Positions 18,286 through 27,818 of a DNA stretch of 64,000 nucleotides are shown here, in pieces; the first letter of the stretch is position 1, and the number at the start of each line of letters is the position of its first letter. This DNA is from Cyclobacteriaceae bacterium (GTDB lineage: Bacteria > Bacteroidota > Bacteroidia > Cytophagales > Cyclobacteriaceae): positions 124,001 through 188,000 of the forward strand of contig JANQEU010000104.1 in assembly GCA_028278225.1 (NCBI GenBank), given 5' to 3'. The position numbers were made by a program, and so were the translations under genes. The notes below the pieces were generated by a model that was given only the letters and a program-made list of their open reading frames with translations, searched no databases and was not told the DNA's origin.

Positions 18286-19507
18286 AAAGTTTGGTTTTTC
18301 ATTAATTACAGGGTTAATCCTATGTTTCAACGCTGTTTGCCAGACCAACACTCCGTCAGTGTACGGGGCATTTGGGATAGGTAATCTGAATAATCAAAGT
18401 CTATTCTACAACAGCTCAATGGCAGGGTTAGGCATCGGGTTACGCCCCCTGTCAGAGGTCAACGTGGATAACCCCGCTGCGACAAATAGTATTTCCACGT
18501 TCAACTCAATGTTCGATTTTGGCATAAATATTAGCGCCAGTACACAATTGTCAGAGGAACTAAGCACAAGCGCAATAAACGGAGGTATGAATCCAATAAA
18601 CCTATGGTTCCGTACATCTGACAGATTTGCATTTGACATAGGGCTGTCCCCTTACAGTGTCGCTAATTATTCCGTCATTGAGAATTCACTCCCTACAAGC
18701 CAATTTGATCCGGCAGTAACCACATACGAGGGTACCGGTGGAACAAATCTTGCCTACCTCTCGATGAGTTACGCACTTACCGGAAACCTGAATATCGGGA
18801 TCAAAGGAGGGTACGTTTTTGGGCCACTAAACCAAACTTATACCTCCGTGGGAGATCTGATCGGAACCATACAGTCACAAGAAACCAATCATTTATCATT
18901 CACCACGATTGATTTTGGAACGCAGTACTCCATAAACCTGAATAACTCCACCTTAACACTAGGTATGATATACTCCCCATCATCATCCGCCGTTTCGCAG
19001 GTGGAAGGTTTTTATTTTGCCAATGGCTCTGATACGATTAATTATGAATATACCAACGAGGTTTTGGCATTGCCCGAAAAACTTGGAGCCGGAATTTCAT
19101 ACCAGGGTAAAAGTCTTACACTGGGAATGGACTTTGAGATCGAAAAATGGAAAACAAATAAAACGGGAAGAGACTTTTTCGATTACGATGATGTACTGAA
19201 ATTTACCTTTGGAGGAGAGTTCAAAAGAGACAGGTACTCACCTCAATTCTGGGATCAGGTATCTGTCCGGACAGGATTCGGTATCAACAATAATTATCTT
19301 ATTGTCGATAATACAAAATTCAATGAATTCAGGTATTCCTTTGGTCTTAATTTTCCCGTACAGCAGAACAGGGGAGCTATCGGGTTGACCTATTCCATTT
19401 TGAAAAGAGGGACGCTGGAAAACGGTTTGGTCCTGGAGCATGAGCACATATTCGGATTCAACATCACTTTTAAGGATTTTTGGTTTGGAAAAACCAGATA
19501 TTTTTGA
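18269..19507 (+). CDS. FadL/OmpP1-like outer-membrane barrel protein
   Basis: About 412 residues with a signal peptide (cleavage probably after AVCQ). Early features such as SMAGLGIGLRP and VDNPAATNSIS (the NPA motif of FadL/OmpP1-type porins) are followed by many amphipathic strands and a C-terminal FKDFWFGKTRYF. Start candidates are the ATGs at 18269 and 18272 or a GTG at 18260; all lie inside the kelch gene, so translation is coupled. With the DUF4270 and kelch lipoproteins it makes a barrel plus two surface lipoproteins, which suggests one outer-membrane complex. The substrate is unknown. Confidence 0.8.
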   Translation: MMRPTEKFGFSLITGLILCFNAVCQTNTPSVYGAFGIGNLNNQSLFYNSSMAGLGIGLRPLSEVNVDNPAATNSISTFNSMFDFGINISASTQLSEELSTSAINGGMNPINLWFRTSDRFAFDIGLSPYSVANYSVIENSLPTSQFDPAVTTYEGTGGTNLAYLSMSYALTGNLNIGIKGGYVFGPLNQTYTSVGDLIGTIQSQETNHLSFTTIDFGTQYSINLNNSTLTLGMIYSPSSSAVSQVEGFYFANGSDTINYEYTNEVLALPEKLGAGISYQGKSLTLGMDFEIEKWKTNKTGRDFFDYDDVLKFTFGGEFKRDRYSPQFWDQVSVRTGFGINNNYLIVDNTKFNEFRYSFGLNFPVQQNRGAIGLTYSILKRGTLENGLVLEHEHIFGFNITFKDFWFGKTRYF

Positions 19508-19579
19508 TTTGTTGAGGTTTTTGTTCAGTTGGTAGAATTTAATTCCCGCTGCCAATTCTCTTCCTTTTCTTAGCCATAA

Positions 19580-22351
19580 ATGAAAAGGATCTTAATGACC
19601 GTAATATTAAGTGCACCGGCAATACTGGCTGCTCAGGACCTGAAAATTTCAGGTATGGTTGAAAGTAAGGAGGACGGTGCGTTGACCGGGGCGGTTGTAG
19701 TGTTATCCTCATTGCCTGATTCAACGATGACAGGCTTTGCCATTACCGATGGTGACGGTCATTTCATAATTGATCAATTGGATCAGGGAGATTACACACT
19801 AAAAGTAAGTTTTGTGGGATTTGAAGAATTCATTTCCCCAATTAGGCTCGGAAACGACTCGCATACGATCAAAATAAAGTTAGTTCCCTATGTTAAAGAG
19901 CTTTCCCGGATAGTCGTGGAAAGTACTGCCCCTAATTCCATAATTAGCGGCGACACTACAGCCTATTACGCATCAGGTTTCAGGGTAAACCCGGACGCCA
20001 CCGCTGAAGAACTGCTAGCCAAATTGCCTGTGGCGGTCTCCACCCCGGACGGGCTAAAAGTGGAGGGAGAAGATGTACAGAAAGTCTTGGTGGATGGTAC
20101 GGAATTTTTTTCCAATGATCCCAATATAGCGCTGAAGAACCTCCCTGCCGGGATCATTGAAAAAATTGAAATATTCGACCAACTAAGTGAGGAATCACAG
20201 TTCACGGGATTTGATGATGGCGAAACGCTGAAGACCGTAAACATCGTCACAAAAGTTGAAGCCCGTCATGGAACATTTGGCAAGCTTTATGGCGCTTATG
20301 GCACTGATAGCAGGTTTAGTGCCGGAGGCAATATTAATTTTTTTAATGGCGAAAGCAGGTGGACCATACTGGGGCTTTCCAATAACATAAATCAACAGAA
20401 TTTCAGCACCGAGGACCTAAGCGGTATACTAAGCGGCAGTACCCGCGGAGGAGGCGGAAAATCGGGCCGTAACAGGGGACAATCATCGATGGGAGGTTCC
20501 CGCTTCAGTGCAGGCGGAAGTATCAACAATTTCCTGACTGGCAATCAAAGCGGAATATCGGAAGTAAACTCATCCGGTGTTAACTACAATGATCAGTGGG
20601 GAGACAAGTGGAAGGTCAATGGCAGTTACTTCTTTAACAGTTCCGAAAATATTAATGAGGAGATCCTTTCACAGCAGTTTTTCCGCCAGGGAGAGTTTTT
20701 ACAGCAATACGAGGAAAATAGCACTACGAAAACAGATAACCTTAATCACAGATTTAACGCCAACCTGATTTATGACCTTAACAATAACAATATAATTACG
20801 CTCAGGCCGGCCTTTAGTCTGCAGAAAACCTATATTCAAAGGCAATTGAGTGCTGTCAATATCACAAATGAAAATGAATTGGCTAATGAAAGTATCACAA
20901 CGGAAATTAGTGATGTATTTTCCTATAATCTGTCAACGCAGATATTTTGGCGTCATAGATTTCAAAAGGGAAAAAGTCTCACGACTCATTTCAACACAAC
21001 CGTAAATGAGACTTTATCAGACAATGTGATCAACGCAGAAACCACCAGTGAGATGAACGATCCTGATTTCACCAATCAGGTTCGTAGCAATGAGAATGCC
21101 ATAGTCACTTTGAACGGCGGAGCGGTTTTCAGTAATCAAATCGGAGCTAACAGCCAGCTTATGGTCAATTATAATTTCGCTCTCAACGAAGATAATATTG
21201 ACAACCAGGCAAATTCGCTAAGCGAAACAAATCTACCGGATACCACCCTGTCGGCTAAACTCAATTACGGTGTTTTCACGCAGACTTTTGGTGTTGGTTA
21301 TCAAATGAGAAAAAAAGAGGGTTTGACTGCAATGGCAAGGCTCAATTATCAATTTGCCAAATCCGCAAATGAAATAGCCTTTCCGGAATATCAGGTCGCT
21401 AACAACCTTGGCTATGCACTTTTGCCTGGGGCCGTGATCAAATATTCGTTTAATCAGGACAACAATATCACCGTTCACTACAGAACGGCAGTCAATCAAC
21501 CTACAGCTTCGCAGTTACAACCGGCCGTGGATAACAGCAACACCCTGCAGCTAACAACTGGTAATCCGAATCTTACCCGGAACTATTCACATTCACTAGT
21601 TGCCAGGTATTCTAACACCAATATTTCGGACAGGCCAACGAGCTTTTTTGGGATGCTGTATGTGAATCATATCAATGATTATATCGCCAACAGCAGCTAT
21701 ACCGTCCTGAGTGACACCACTCTTGAAAATGGATTGTTCTTATCACGGGGAACGCAGATCAACTCCCCGGTCAACCTGGACGGATACCTCAACATCCGTA
21801 GTCTGGGGAACTATAGCGTACCAATGAATTTTCTCGGTTCAAAACTCAACATTCATGCTGCTATTAATTTTTCGAAAATACCCGGTTTGGTCAATGGTAT
21901 ACAAAACAATGCAAGAATGACGGATATCACTCAAGGTTTTGCACTTGCGAGTAACATCAGTCCGCAAATTGATTTCACACTGTCCTATGCTTTCAATTAC
22001 AACATTATTCAAAATGATATTCAGCAGGACCAGGATCAGAATTACAAAGTCCATGATCTTGGACTGAAATTCAATTGGATTTCAGACAAAGGATTTGTTC
22101 TACGAAATGAAACCATACTGAAAAGATATGACGGGTTTACACAGGATCTTGATCCTAACATGGCGCTTTGGAATATTTCTGTCGGCAAGAAACTATTTAA
22201 AAATGACCCAGCTGAGCTTGCAATAAAAGTTTATGACCTGCTCAATCAAAACCAGCAAATAACAAGGAACCTAACGGAGACTTATGTCGAAGACTTGCAG
22301 ACCAATGTATTACAGCAATACTACATGGTGAGTTTAACTTATAAAATTTAG
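19580..22351 (+). CDS. TonB-receptor-like outer-membrane barrel protein (PF14905 type)
   Basis: 923 residues. A signal peptide precedes a carboxypeptidase-D-like domain (about 20-110: LKISGMVESKEDGALTGAVV... DGHFIIDQLDQGDYTLKVSFVGF). A plug-like region follows (LLAKLPVAVSTPDGLKVEGE ... VLVDGTEFFSNDP), then a long barrel. This matches the outer-membrane beta-barrel family that lacks a clear TonB box. A Gly/Arg/Ser-rich insert lies at about 287-316 (STRGGGGKSGRNRGQSS). The C-terminal strand is QQYYMVSLTYKI. It heads a plus-strand group with four exported proteins. Substrate unknown; assembly or uptake are both possible. Confidence 0.9.
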   Translation: MKRILMTVILSAPAILAAQDLKISGMVESKEDGALTGAVVVLSSLPDSTMTGFAITDGDGHFIIDQLDQGDYTLKVSFVGFEEFISPIRLGNDSHTIKIKLVPYVKELSRIVVESTAPNSIISGDTTAYYASGFRVNPDATAEELLAKLPVAVSTPDGLKVEGEDVQKVLVDGTEFFSNDPNIALKNLPAGIIEKIEIFDQLSEESQFTGFDDGETLKTVNIVTKVEARHGTFGKLYGAYGTDSRFSAGGNINFFNGESRWTILGLSNNINQQNFSTEDLSGILSGSTRGGGGKSGRNRGQSSMGGSRFSAGGSINNFLTGNQSGISEVNSSGVNYNDQWGDKWKVNGSYFFNSSENINEEILSQQFFRQGEFLQQYEENSTTKTDNLNHRFNANLIYDLNNNNIITLRPAFSLQKTYIQRQLSAVNITNENELANESITTEISDVFSYNLSTQIFWRHRFQKGKSLTTHFNTTVNETLSDNVINAETTSEMNDPDFTNQVRSNENAIVTLNGGAVFSNQIGANSQLMVNYNFALNEDNIDNQANSLSETNLPDTTLSAKLNYGVFTQTFGVGYQMRKKEGLTAMARLNYQFAKSANEIAFPEYQVANNLGYALLPGAVIKYSFNQDNNITVHYRTAVNQPTASQLQPAVDNSNTLQLTTGNPNLTRNYSHSLVARYSNTNISDRPTSFFGMLYVNHINDYIANSSYTVLSDTTLENGLFLSRGTQINSPVNLDGYLNIRSLGNYSVPMNFLGSKLNIHAAINFSKIPGLVNGIQNNARMTDITQGFALASNISPQIDFTLSYAFNYNIIQNDIQQDQDQNYKVHDLGLKFNWISDKGFVLRNETILKRYDGFTQDLDPNMALWNISVGKKLFKNDPAELAIKVYDLLNQNQQITRNLTETYVEDLQTNVLQQYYMVSLTYKI

Positions 22352-22382
22352 AGAATAACAGAACATTAAAAACAATTACATT

Positions 22383-22742
22383 ATGACAATTAAAAAAGTA
22401 GTAGTTGCATTGGCAGTGGTTCTGTCATGTTATGGAGCGGTTGCCCAGAGAGGTCCAAATAAGAGCCCGGAAGAGATGGCTCAGCAACAAACGTCTTTAA
22501 TGGACGAAAGATTGTCGCTAAGCCAGGATCAAAAGCTGCTTGTCTCTGAGATCAATCTCAAATATGTCAGGAAAATGAGAGAAGCCAAAATGGCCAGGGA
22601 TATGTCGCAATCCACCCAGTTGGAAAATGAAAAAGATAATGAGCTTAAGTCAATTCTGACTCCCGAGCAATACAAAACATGGCTGGACCTGAAGCAAGAC
22701 CTTCAAGACAGTGGCCGGAAGCAAAAAACACGTAATAAATGA
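22383..22742 (+). CDS. Small Spy/CpxP-like periplasmic protein
   Basis: 119 residues with a signal peptide ending near GAVAQ. The mature part is a charged helical bundle: LDERLSLSQDQK, then KMREAKMARDMSQ and LTPEQYKTWLDLKQDLQ, the LTxEQ repeats of Spy/CpxP/DUF4890-type chaperones. These act in the periplasm on unfolded outer-membrane proteins or metals. It starts 31 bases after the barrel protein gene and overlaps the next gene by 4 bases (ATGA), so it may serve as a chaperone for that barrel. Confidence 0.8.
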   Translation: MTIKKVVVALAVVLSCYGAVAQRGPNKSPEEMAQQQTSLMDERLSLSQDQKLLVSEINLKYVRKMREAKMARDMSQSTQLENEKDNELKSILTPEQYKTWLDLKQDLQDSGRKQKTRNK

Positions 22743-23416
22743 CCACGAGGTACTGGTTCTGTCTTGTTCTGGGCTGTATTACAATGTTTTGTAACGATTC
22801 CATGTCCCAGGAAAAACAGCCGGTTTCCGATTCAACCAAGGTGGACGTAAAAAATGATTTCAGTGATACGACGGGTTACGGCATTCTCGCCGTCCACCTG
22901 GATGACAATATTATAAACTTTAGTGTTGAGTTGTATGATCCTCATCTTATTGCCAGTATCGTCACCTATGGTGCAAATCTCCGCGTAAGCTGTAATAAAA
23001 AGACCAGGGACCTGATACTTAACTATCCTCTTGGGTTATACAACATGGGGTTCAGCGAAATGGAGCATCCTGATCCACACGAAGCATTGAATGAGTTATC
23101 AAACTGTGCAGAAATAAAAGGATGGCTAACCCATCGAAGGATATCACTCGAACTTGACAAGATAGAGACCGATCTGGCAGCAAGGATATTTATTGCAAAC
23201 AGGAACAGGGCCACGCTTCTGTACAAAGTGCCCTATCCGATGGAGACTTGTGCGGATCAAATGATTTTGCAATACAGCGTTCGTACGTTATACAGAAAAC
23301 AAATACCGCTGAATGAAGTATCTGTAGACGGGAAAATGAAGAAACTTCATTTGAATACCAAAATAAATACCAATGACGGATTCATCATTTATGAGAAGGA
23401 ATTACCTGTTTACTAA
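22739..23416 (+). CDS. Exported protein of unknown function
   Basis: 225 residues with an N-terminal hydrophobic signal (WFCLVLGCITMFCNDSMSQ). The Cys near residue 12 or 18 does not form a convincing lipobox. The mature protein is beta-rich with paired cysteines (VSCNKKTRD, SNCAEIKG, METCADQM) that could make disulphides. No domain is recognised. Its start overlaps the Spy-like gene by 4 bases, and it is followed within 7 bases by the next lipoprotein, so it belongs to the same transcript as the 923-residue barrel. Confidence 0.75.
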   Translation: MTTRYWFCLVLGCITMFCNDSMSQEKQPVSDSTKVDVKNDFSDTTGYGILAVHLDDNIINFSVELYDPHLIASIVTYGANLRVSCNKKTRDLILNYPLGLYNMGFSEMEHPDPHEALNELSNCAEIKGWLTHRRISLELDKIETDLAARIFIANRNRATLLYKVPYPMETCADQMILQYSVRTLYRKQIPLNEVSVDGKMKKLHLNTKINTNDGFIIYEKELPVY

Positions 23417-23423
23417 TGCTGAA

Positions 23424-24221
23424 ATGAGGTATATATCGATATCAACTTTTCTGTTACTTGTAATGCTTGCCGGGTGTCAAACTGCCAGGACTGTTGTTGC
23501 ATCCACAGATCGGGTTATAGTTGACGGGATCATTGATGGATCACTTGATCATTATGATCCAAAATCGAAGCTGGCTTATGGAATAAACATCGATTCATCG
23601 CACCTGTATCTGCAGGTTCAGACAACGGATCCCGACAAGCAGCGTGCAATAGCCTCAAATGGTTTCACATTATGGATCGATGGAGAAGGCAGAAAACGAA
23701 AAAAACTGGGCATAGTGTACCCGCGACCAAATCCGGATGCCCGCAGACAATCTGGAACCAGAGAAGGTAAGAATATCAAAGGTCCTGCCGATGGAGTTTT
23801 GGCAATGCATGTAAGTAAACTGGAGCCCGTGGCTGAGATAATCGGATTTTACGGGGATGAACCTTTAGTTATCGACTGGTCTCAGCTTAAAATCGATATG
23901 AGGGCAGTTGTAGGTTATGATAATACTCAAAAGTCAATTAGTTATGAGATCAAAATTCCTCTTGGCTATATCTACAGGGATTCACAAATCAGTAATAAAG
24001 GGATCATGACCGGACTCTTCTTAAATACTACCCTCAAATCTGCTCCCCCTGAAATGGCAGGGAGACCAAGAGGGGGTCTGGCAATGGGAGGTAAAGGCAG
24101 CACCGGCCCCGGAGGAATGGGCGGTCGTGGAAAAAGGGGAGATGGAATGCCATCTGATAGTCCCATCCAACCACAATACGAGGAAGGTCTCTGGGTTTTG
24201 GTCCGGTCTCAATTGAGATAA
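23424..24221 (+). CDS. Lipoprotein with CBM9/DOMON-like domain and RGG-rich tail
   Basis: About 265 residues from the ATG at 23424 (MRYISISTFLLLVMLAGC), which provides a clean lipobox; an in-frame ATG at 23373 lies inside the previous gene. The mature part has a CBM9/DOMON-like pattern (VIVDGIIDGSLDHY, NIDSSHLYLQVQTTD, NGFTLWIDGEG, SISYEIKIPLGYI) seen in carbohydrate- or heme-binding domains. Near the C-terminus there is a low-complexity stretch of Gly, Arg and Met (GGLAMGGKGSTGPGGMGGRG). The last residues are GLWVLVRSQLR, but a second open frame continues to the next gene (see findings), so the C-terminus may be altered by a frameshift. Confidence 0.72.
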   Translation: MRYISISTFLLLVMLAGCQTARTVVASTDRVIVDGIIDGSLDHYDPKSKLAYGINIDSSHLYLQVQTTDPDKQRAIASNGFTLWIDGEGRKRKKLGIVYPRPNPDARRQSGTREGKNIKGPADGVLAMHVSKLEPVAEIIGFYGDEPLVIDWSQLKIDMRAVVGYDNTQKSISYEIKIPLGYIYRDSQISNKGIMTGLFLNTTLKSAPPEMAGRPRGGLAMGGKGSTGPGGMGGRGKRGDGMPSDSPIQPQYEEGLWVLVRSQLR

Positions 24222-24321
24222 ATGATCCATTTGTTGATTTCATTCCGGACTTTGTTGAAATCAGACATCCTGACATTAAACCAGGCCTCTTCAAAAATGT
24301 CAATGAAATAAAAAGCAAGAA

Positions 24322-25014
24322 ATGAAAAGAACATTATCGCTAACATTAATATTTATTTGCTTTTCCGTTCTGATGCCGGAAAATGCTTTAAGTCAACGAA
24401 ATAAGAAGTCAAAAAAGAAGGATGCTATTGTTGTGGTCCAGCCAAGAGGCACTCGTGTCACCAAAGTTGCCGGCAACAGTATAAAGGTGGTGTACAGAGG
24501 TGTTCACTATCACTATGCCGGTGGCGTCTACTACAGGCTGGTGGGTGCCGAATACGTTGTTGTAGCTCCGAAACCCGGACTCAGGATCCCCGCCCTCCCA
24601 CCCAATTATGTGGTAATCCATATAGGACCAATACCCTACTATTACCATAACGGGGTCTTCTACAAGCGAATGAACCAGGAGTATGAAGTTGTCGAACCAC
24701 CGGTTGGCGCAATAGTATCGGAATTGCCTGAAGGCTACCGTGTAGTTATCGTAGAAAACTCACAATATTACGAGTTGGACGGCTTTTATTACAGGGAGGT
24801 GATCAAGAACGGCAAAACGAGCTATGAGGTAGTGGACATTAGCAGTTCTGAGAAACCGGTCGAGCTGCAAATCGGCACTTTCGTGCCTTCCTTACCTGAT
24901 GGATATGAGACAATCACGATTGCAGAAGAAACCTTATTCCTTTATGGCGGAGTGTACTACAAGGAAGTGTACATAGATGATTATCCCTATTATGAGGTAG
25001 TGGGAAAACAGTGA
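24322..25014 (+). CDS. DUF6515-like exported protein
   Basis: 230 residues with a signal peptide (ALSQR). Repeated segments with the pattern P-x-G-x-x-V-x-x-L-P-x-G-Y-x-x-V followed by Y-Y-x-x-G-V-x-Y-x (PNYVVIHIGPIPYYYHNGVFYKR, PEGYRVVIVENSQYYELDGFYYRE, PDGYETITIAEETLFLYGGVYYKE) give about four copies of a small beta module. This matches the Bacteroidetes DUF6515 family as I recall it; the label is not verified. Tyr content is very high. It closes the group that begins with the 923-residue barrel protein. Function unknown. Confidence 0.75.
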   Translation: MKRTLSLTLIFICFSVLMPENALSQRNKKSKKKDAIVVVQPRGTRVTKVAGNSIKVVYRGVHYHYAGGVYYRLVGAEYVVVAPKPGLRIPALPPNYVVIHIGPIPYYYHNGVFYKRMNQEYEVVEPPVGAIVSELPEGYRVVIVENSQYYELDGFYYREVIKNGKTSYEVVDISSSEKPVELQIGTFVPSLPDGYETITIAEETLFLYGGVYYKEVYIDDYPYYEVVGKQ

Positions 25015-25117
25015 ATAGTTTCAAAGATCGGTTGATTGAGGAAATGGGCCCATTTGTTGAATAAAATTTACTGTTCACTGTCCGGAAAAGAGCTTTACCG
25101 GAAAAGGACTACAATCT

Positions 25118-27814
25118 ATGAATGTCGGTAGACTCTACTTCATCATTGCGGTTTTCATCTTTTCATTCTTATGCCGGACCCCACTGCAGGCACAAAGAAA
25201 ACTTGAGGAGATAAAAGTTTCCGGGCAATTTATGGGGATGAGCCTTCATGCAATCCTAAAAGAACTATCCAGTGATCACAACTTTCAGCTTGACTACGAT
25301 AGATCTTTATTCAGGAAGACAATTGTTCCGGGTAAATTCTTCAAAGATGAGCCGTTGGATAATGTACTCAATGTACTATTTGATGATTATGAGGTGTATT
25401 TTCATTTATCCAGAAATAACATTCTGGTGATCCGGGATAAAGAGATCAAAATTGAGGAAGAAACAAATCCTGTCTCCTTCAACTTTTCACTGACAGGTAA
25501 AATTGCAGACAGCAACAGCGGTGAAACCCTGCCGTTTGCAACCATAGTGATTAAAAGCACTGGAAAAGGCACTATATCCAATGTTGACGGATTTTTCACA
25601 CTTCTGGATGTTCCTTCAGATACCAGTGCCCTTATTGTACAGTATATGGGATACTATACCAGGGAGTATCATTTGTCACCCTCAGATCTAAATGGGGAGT
25701 TCAAAATAGAACTGGATCCGGAAGTCACCAATCTCGAGGAAATAACAGTTCTGGGACAGAAAGAACACATGATCAAAGCCAGTGATCAGATCTCGAAGAT
25801 CTCGGTTTCTCCTAAACAGTTATCCGTACTACCAAGCATCGGTGAAAAAGATATTTTCAGATCGCTTCAAATGCTGCCCGGCATTAGTGCCACGAATGAA
25901 ACTTCGGCGGGGCTTTATGTGAGAGGCGGAACTCCCGACCAGAACCTGGTGCTATTTGATGGCTTCACTGTTTATCATGTAGATCACTTTTATGGATTTT
26001 TCAGCGCATTCAATGCCAATGCGGTAAAGGACGTGCAGCTTTATAAGGGAGGGTTTGGTTCCAACTACGGGGGACGCCTGTCAAGTGTAGTTGACCTTAC
26101 CGGAAAAACAGGTAACATCAACGGATTTAGCATGACGGGTGGTGTCAGCGCATTGAGCGCTAATGTAGCAATCGAAAGCCCATTGGGGGATAAAGGATCT
26201 TTCATATTTACGGCCAGACGGTCCTACACGGATATCATCAAAAGCAGCTTATACAACAATATTTTTGATCTTTACAATAACGGGGATGAGTCTGATCAAC
26301 CCATTGCGGGACGGGGCAGAGCAGGGAGCTCACGGTTTGGCTCGCAAACCGCCGTTGAGCCCGCCTTCTTTTTTCATGATCTCAACGCGAAGTTTTCTTA
26401 TCGTCCTTCCGGGAAAGACATAGTATCCTTCTCCGTTTACAACGGAAAAGACAACCTGGATGAATCCTCCGATTTCGAGGGACAGGGATTTGGCCCGGCC
26501 AATGCAACGATAGATAATTCGTCAACCGATCTGACCCAATGGGGAAACTGGGGGAGCAGTCTGAAATGGGGACACCAGTGGAATGAGCGGTTATACAGCA
26601 ACACCGTCCTGGCGTATTCCAATTACTTCAGTGACCGGGATCTTTATTCCACCACCCAGGTGACCCGTAGTGACAGCACCTTCACCCTCAATACCGGCAC
26701 AGTGGAAGATAATGATCTTAATGACCTTACATTGAGAACAGATCTTGAATATCTTCTAAATCCGGATCACACAATTTCATTCGGCTTACAATCCACCCTC
26801 AACAAGATAGACTATAATCTGACGCTCAATGATACATTACGGGTTTTGAACAGAAAAGACCGTGGGATCAGCAACGCCCTTTACATCCAAAACCGGTGGA
26901 CACCCAATGATAAATTGACCATCACCGGGGGGCTACGGGGAACATATTTCGATGTGACAGGTAAAAATTACCTGGAACCGCGACTTTCAGCGTCCTATAT
27001 GCTGACCGATCGACTGAAGTTGAAAGGTGCATGGGGAAAATATTACCAGTTTGTGAACCGGGTTGTTCGCGAAGATCTTACAGAGGGAAGTCGTGATTTC
27101 TGGCTGTTGGCGGACGATGAAAGTGTAAAAGTCGGATCCTCACTTCATTACATTGCGGGGATCAGTTACGAGATCAACGACTTCCTTTTTGATGTGGAGT
27201 TGTACAGGAAAGAGATGACGGGACTAAGCGAGTATTCATTTCGTTTTGCCAATCCCAGACAAGGTTATGATGAATTGTTTTATGATGGTAGCGGATATTC
27301 CAGGGGAGTCGAATTGCTCGCACAAAAGAAATTTGGAAAGTATACCGGATGGCTTGGTTACACCTTGAGTGAAGTTATCCACGAGTTTCCCGGAATTTCC
27401 GAAACCCCCTACCCCGCATTACACGACCAGACCCATGAATTTAAATCCGTAAACAGTTGGAGACTTGGTGACTGGTCACTCTCGGCCACATGGGTTTTTG
27501 CGACGGGGAAGCCTTATACCGCTCCTCTGGGTGGATATGAACTCACATACATTGACGGCAACACTCAAAGCTATGTATCGGTTGGTGAAAAGAATAGTTT
27601 CAGGCTTCCGGATTACCATCGCATGGACGTTTCCTTCACCAGGACCATGGATCTGGGAAATGGAAAAGGAGATGTCGGTCTTTCCATTTTCAACCTGTAT
27701 GGCAGAAGCAATGTGTGGTACAGGACGTTTGATATTATTGAAGATGAAGTGGTCAGCACTGACGTCCAAACCATTGGCTTCACACCTAATTTATTTTTCA
27801 ACTTCAAATTTTAG
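25118..27814 (+). CDS. TonB-dependent receptor with STN and carboxypeptidase-like domains
   Basis: 898 residues. A signal peptide is followed by an STN/secretin domain (about 30-110: LEEIKVSGQFMGMSLHAILK ... FDDYEVYFHLSRNNILVI), a carboxypeptidase-D regulatory-like domain (about 127-210), a TonB plug (about 240-345, with SLQMLPGISATNETSAGLYVRGG) and a 22-stranded barrel ending in FTPNLFFNFKF. STN domains often connect receptors to FecR/ECF-sigma or energy signalling, but no anti-sigma gene is adjacent. The next gene (4 bases on) is a DUF4249 lipoprotein. No SusD is present, so this is not a typical polysaccharide locus. Confidence 0.94.
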   Translation: MNVGRLYFIIAVFIFSFLCRTPLQAQRKLEEIKVSGQFMGMSLHAILKELSSDHNFQLDYDRSLFRKTIVPGKFFKDEPLDNVLNVLFDDYEVYFHLSRNNILVIRDKEIKIEEETNPVSFNFSLTGKIADSNSGETLPFATIVIKSTGKGTISNVDGFFTLLDVPSDTSALIVQYMGYYTREYHLSPSDLNGEFKIELDPEVTNLEEITVLGQKEHMIKASDQISKISVSPKQLSVLPSIGEKDIFRSLQMLPGISATNETSAGLYVRGGTPDQNLVLFDGFTVYHVDHFYGFFSAFNANAVKDVQLYKGGFGSNYGGRLSSVVDLTGKTGNINGFSMTGGVSALSANVAIESPLGDKGSFIFTARRSYTDIIKSSLYNNIFDLYNNGDESDQPIAGRGRAGSSRFGSQTAVEPAFFFHDLNAKFSYRPSGKDIVSFSVYNGKDNLDESSDFEGQGFGPANATIDNSSTDLTQWGNWGSSLKWGHQWNERLYSNTVLAYSNYFSDRDLYSTTQVTRSDSTFTLNTGTVEDNDLNDLTLRTDLEYLLNPDHTISFGLQSTLNKIDYNLTLNDTLRVLNRKDRGISNALYIQNRWTPNDKLTITGGLRGTYFDVTGKNYLEPRLSASYMLTDRLKLKGAWGKYYQFVNRVVREDLTEGSRDFWLLADDESVKVGSSLHYIAGISYEINDFLFDVELYRKEMTGLSEYSFRFANPRQGYDELFYDGSGYSRGVELLAQKKFGKYTGWLGYTLSEVIHEFPGISETPYPALHDQTHEFKSVNSWRLGDWSLSATWVFATGKPYTAPLGGYELTYIDGNTQSYVSVGEKNSFRLPDYHRMDVSFTRTMDLGNGKGDVGLSIFNLYGRSNVWYRTFDIIEDEVVSTDVQTIGFTPNLFFNFKF

Positions 27815-27818
27815 CGTA

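Noticed and set aside
25020-25110. Possible riboswitch before the TonB receptor
   Set aside because: Only a short CCGG/CCGG hairpin is present; no conserved riboswitch core was recognised.
27465-27818. Upstream extension of the DUF4249 frame
   Set aside because: Overlaps the TonB-receptor barrel in another frame; the ATG at 27819 directly gives a lipoprotein signal.
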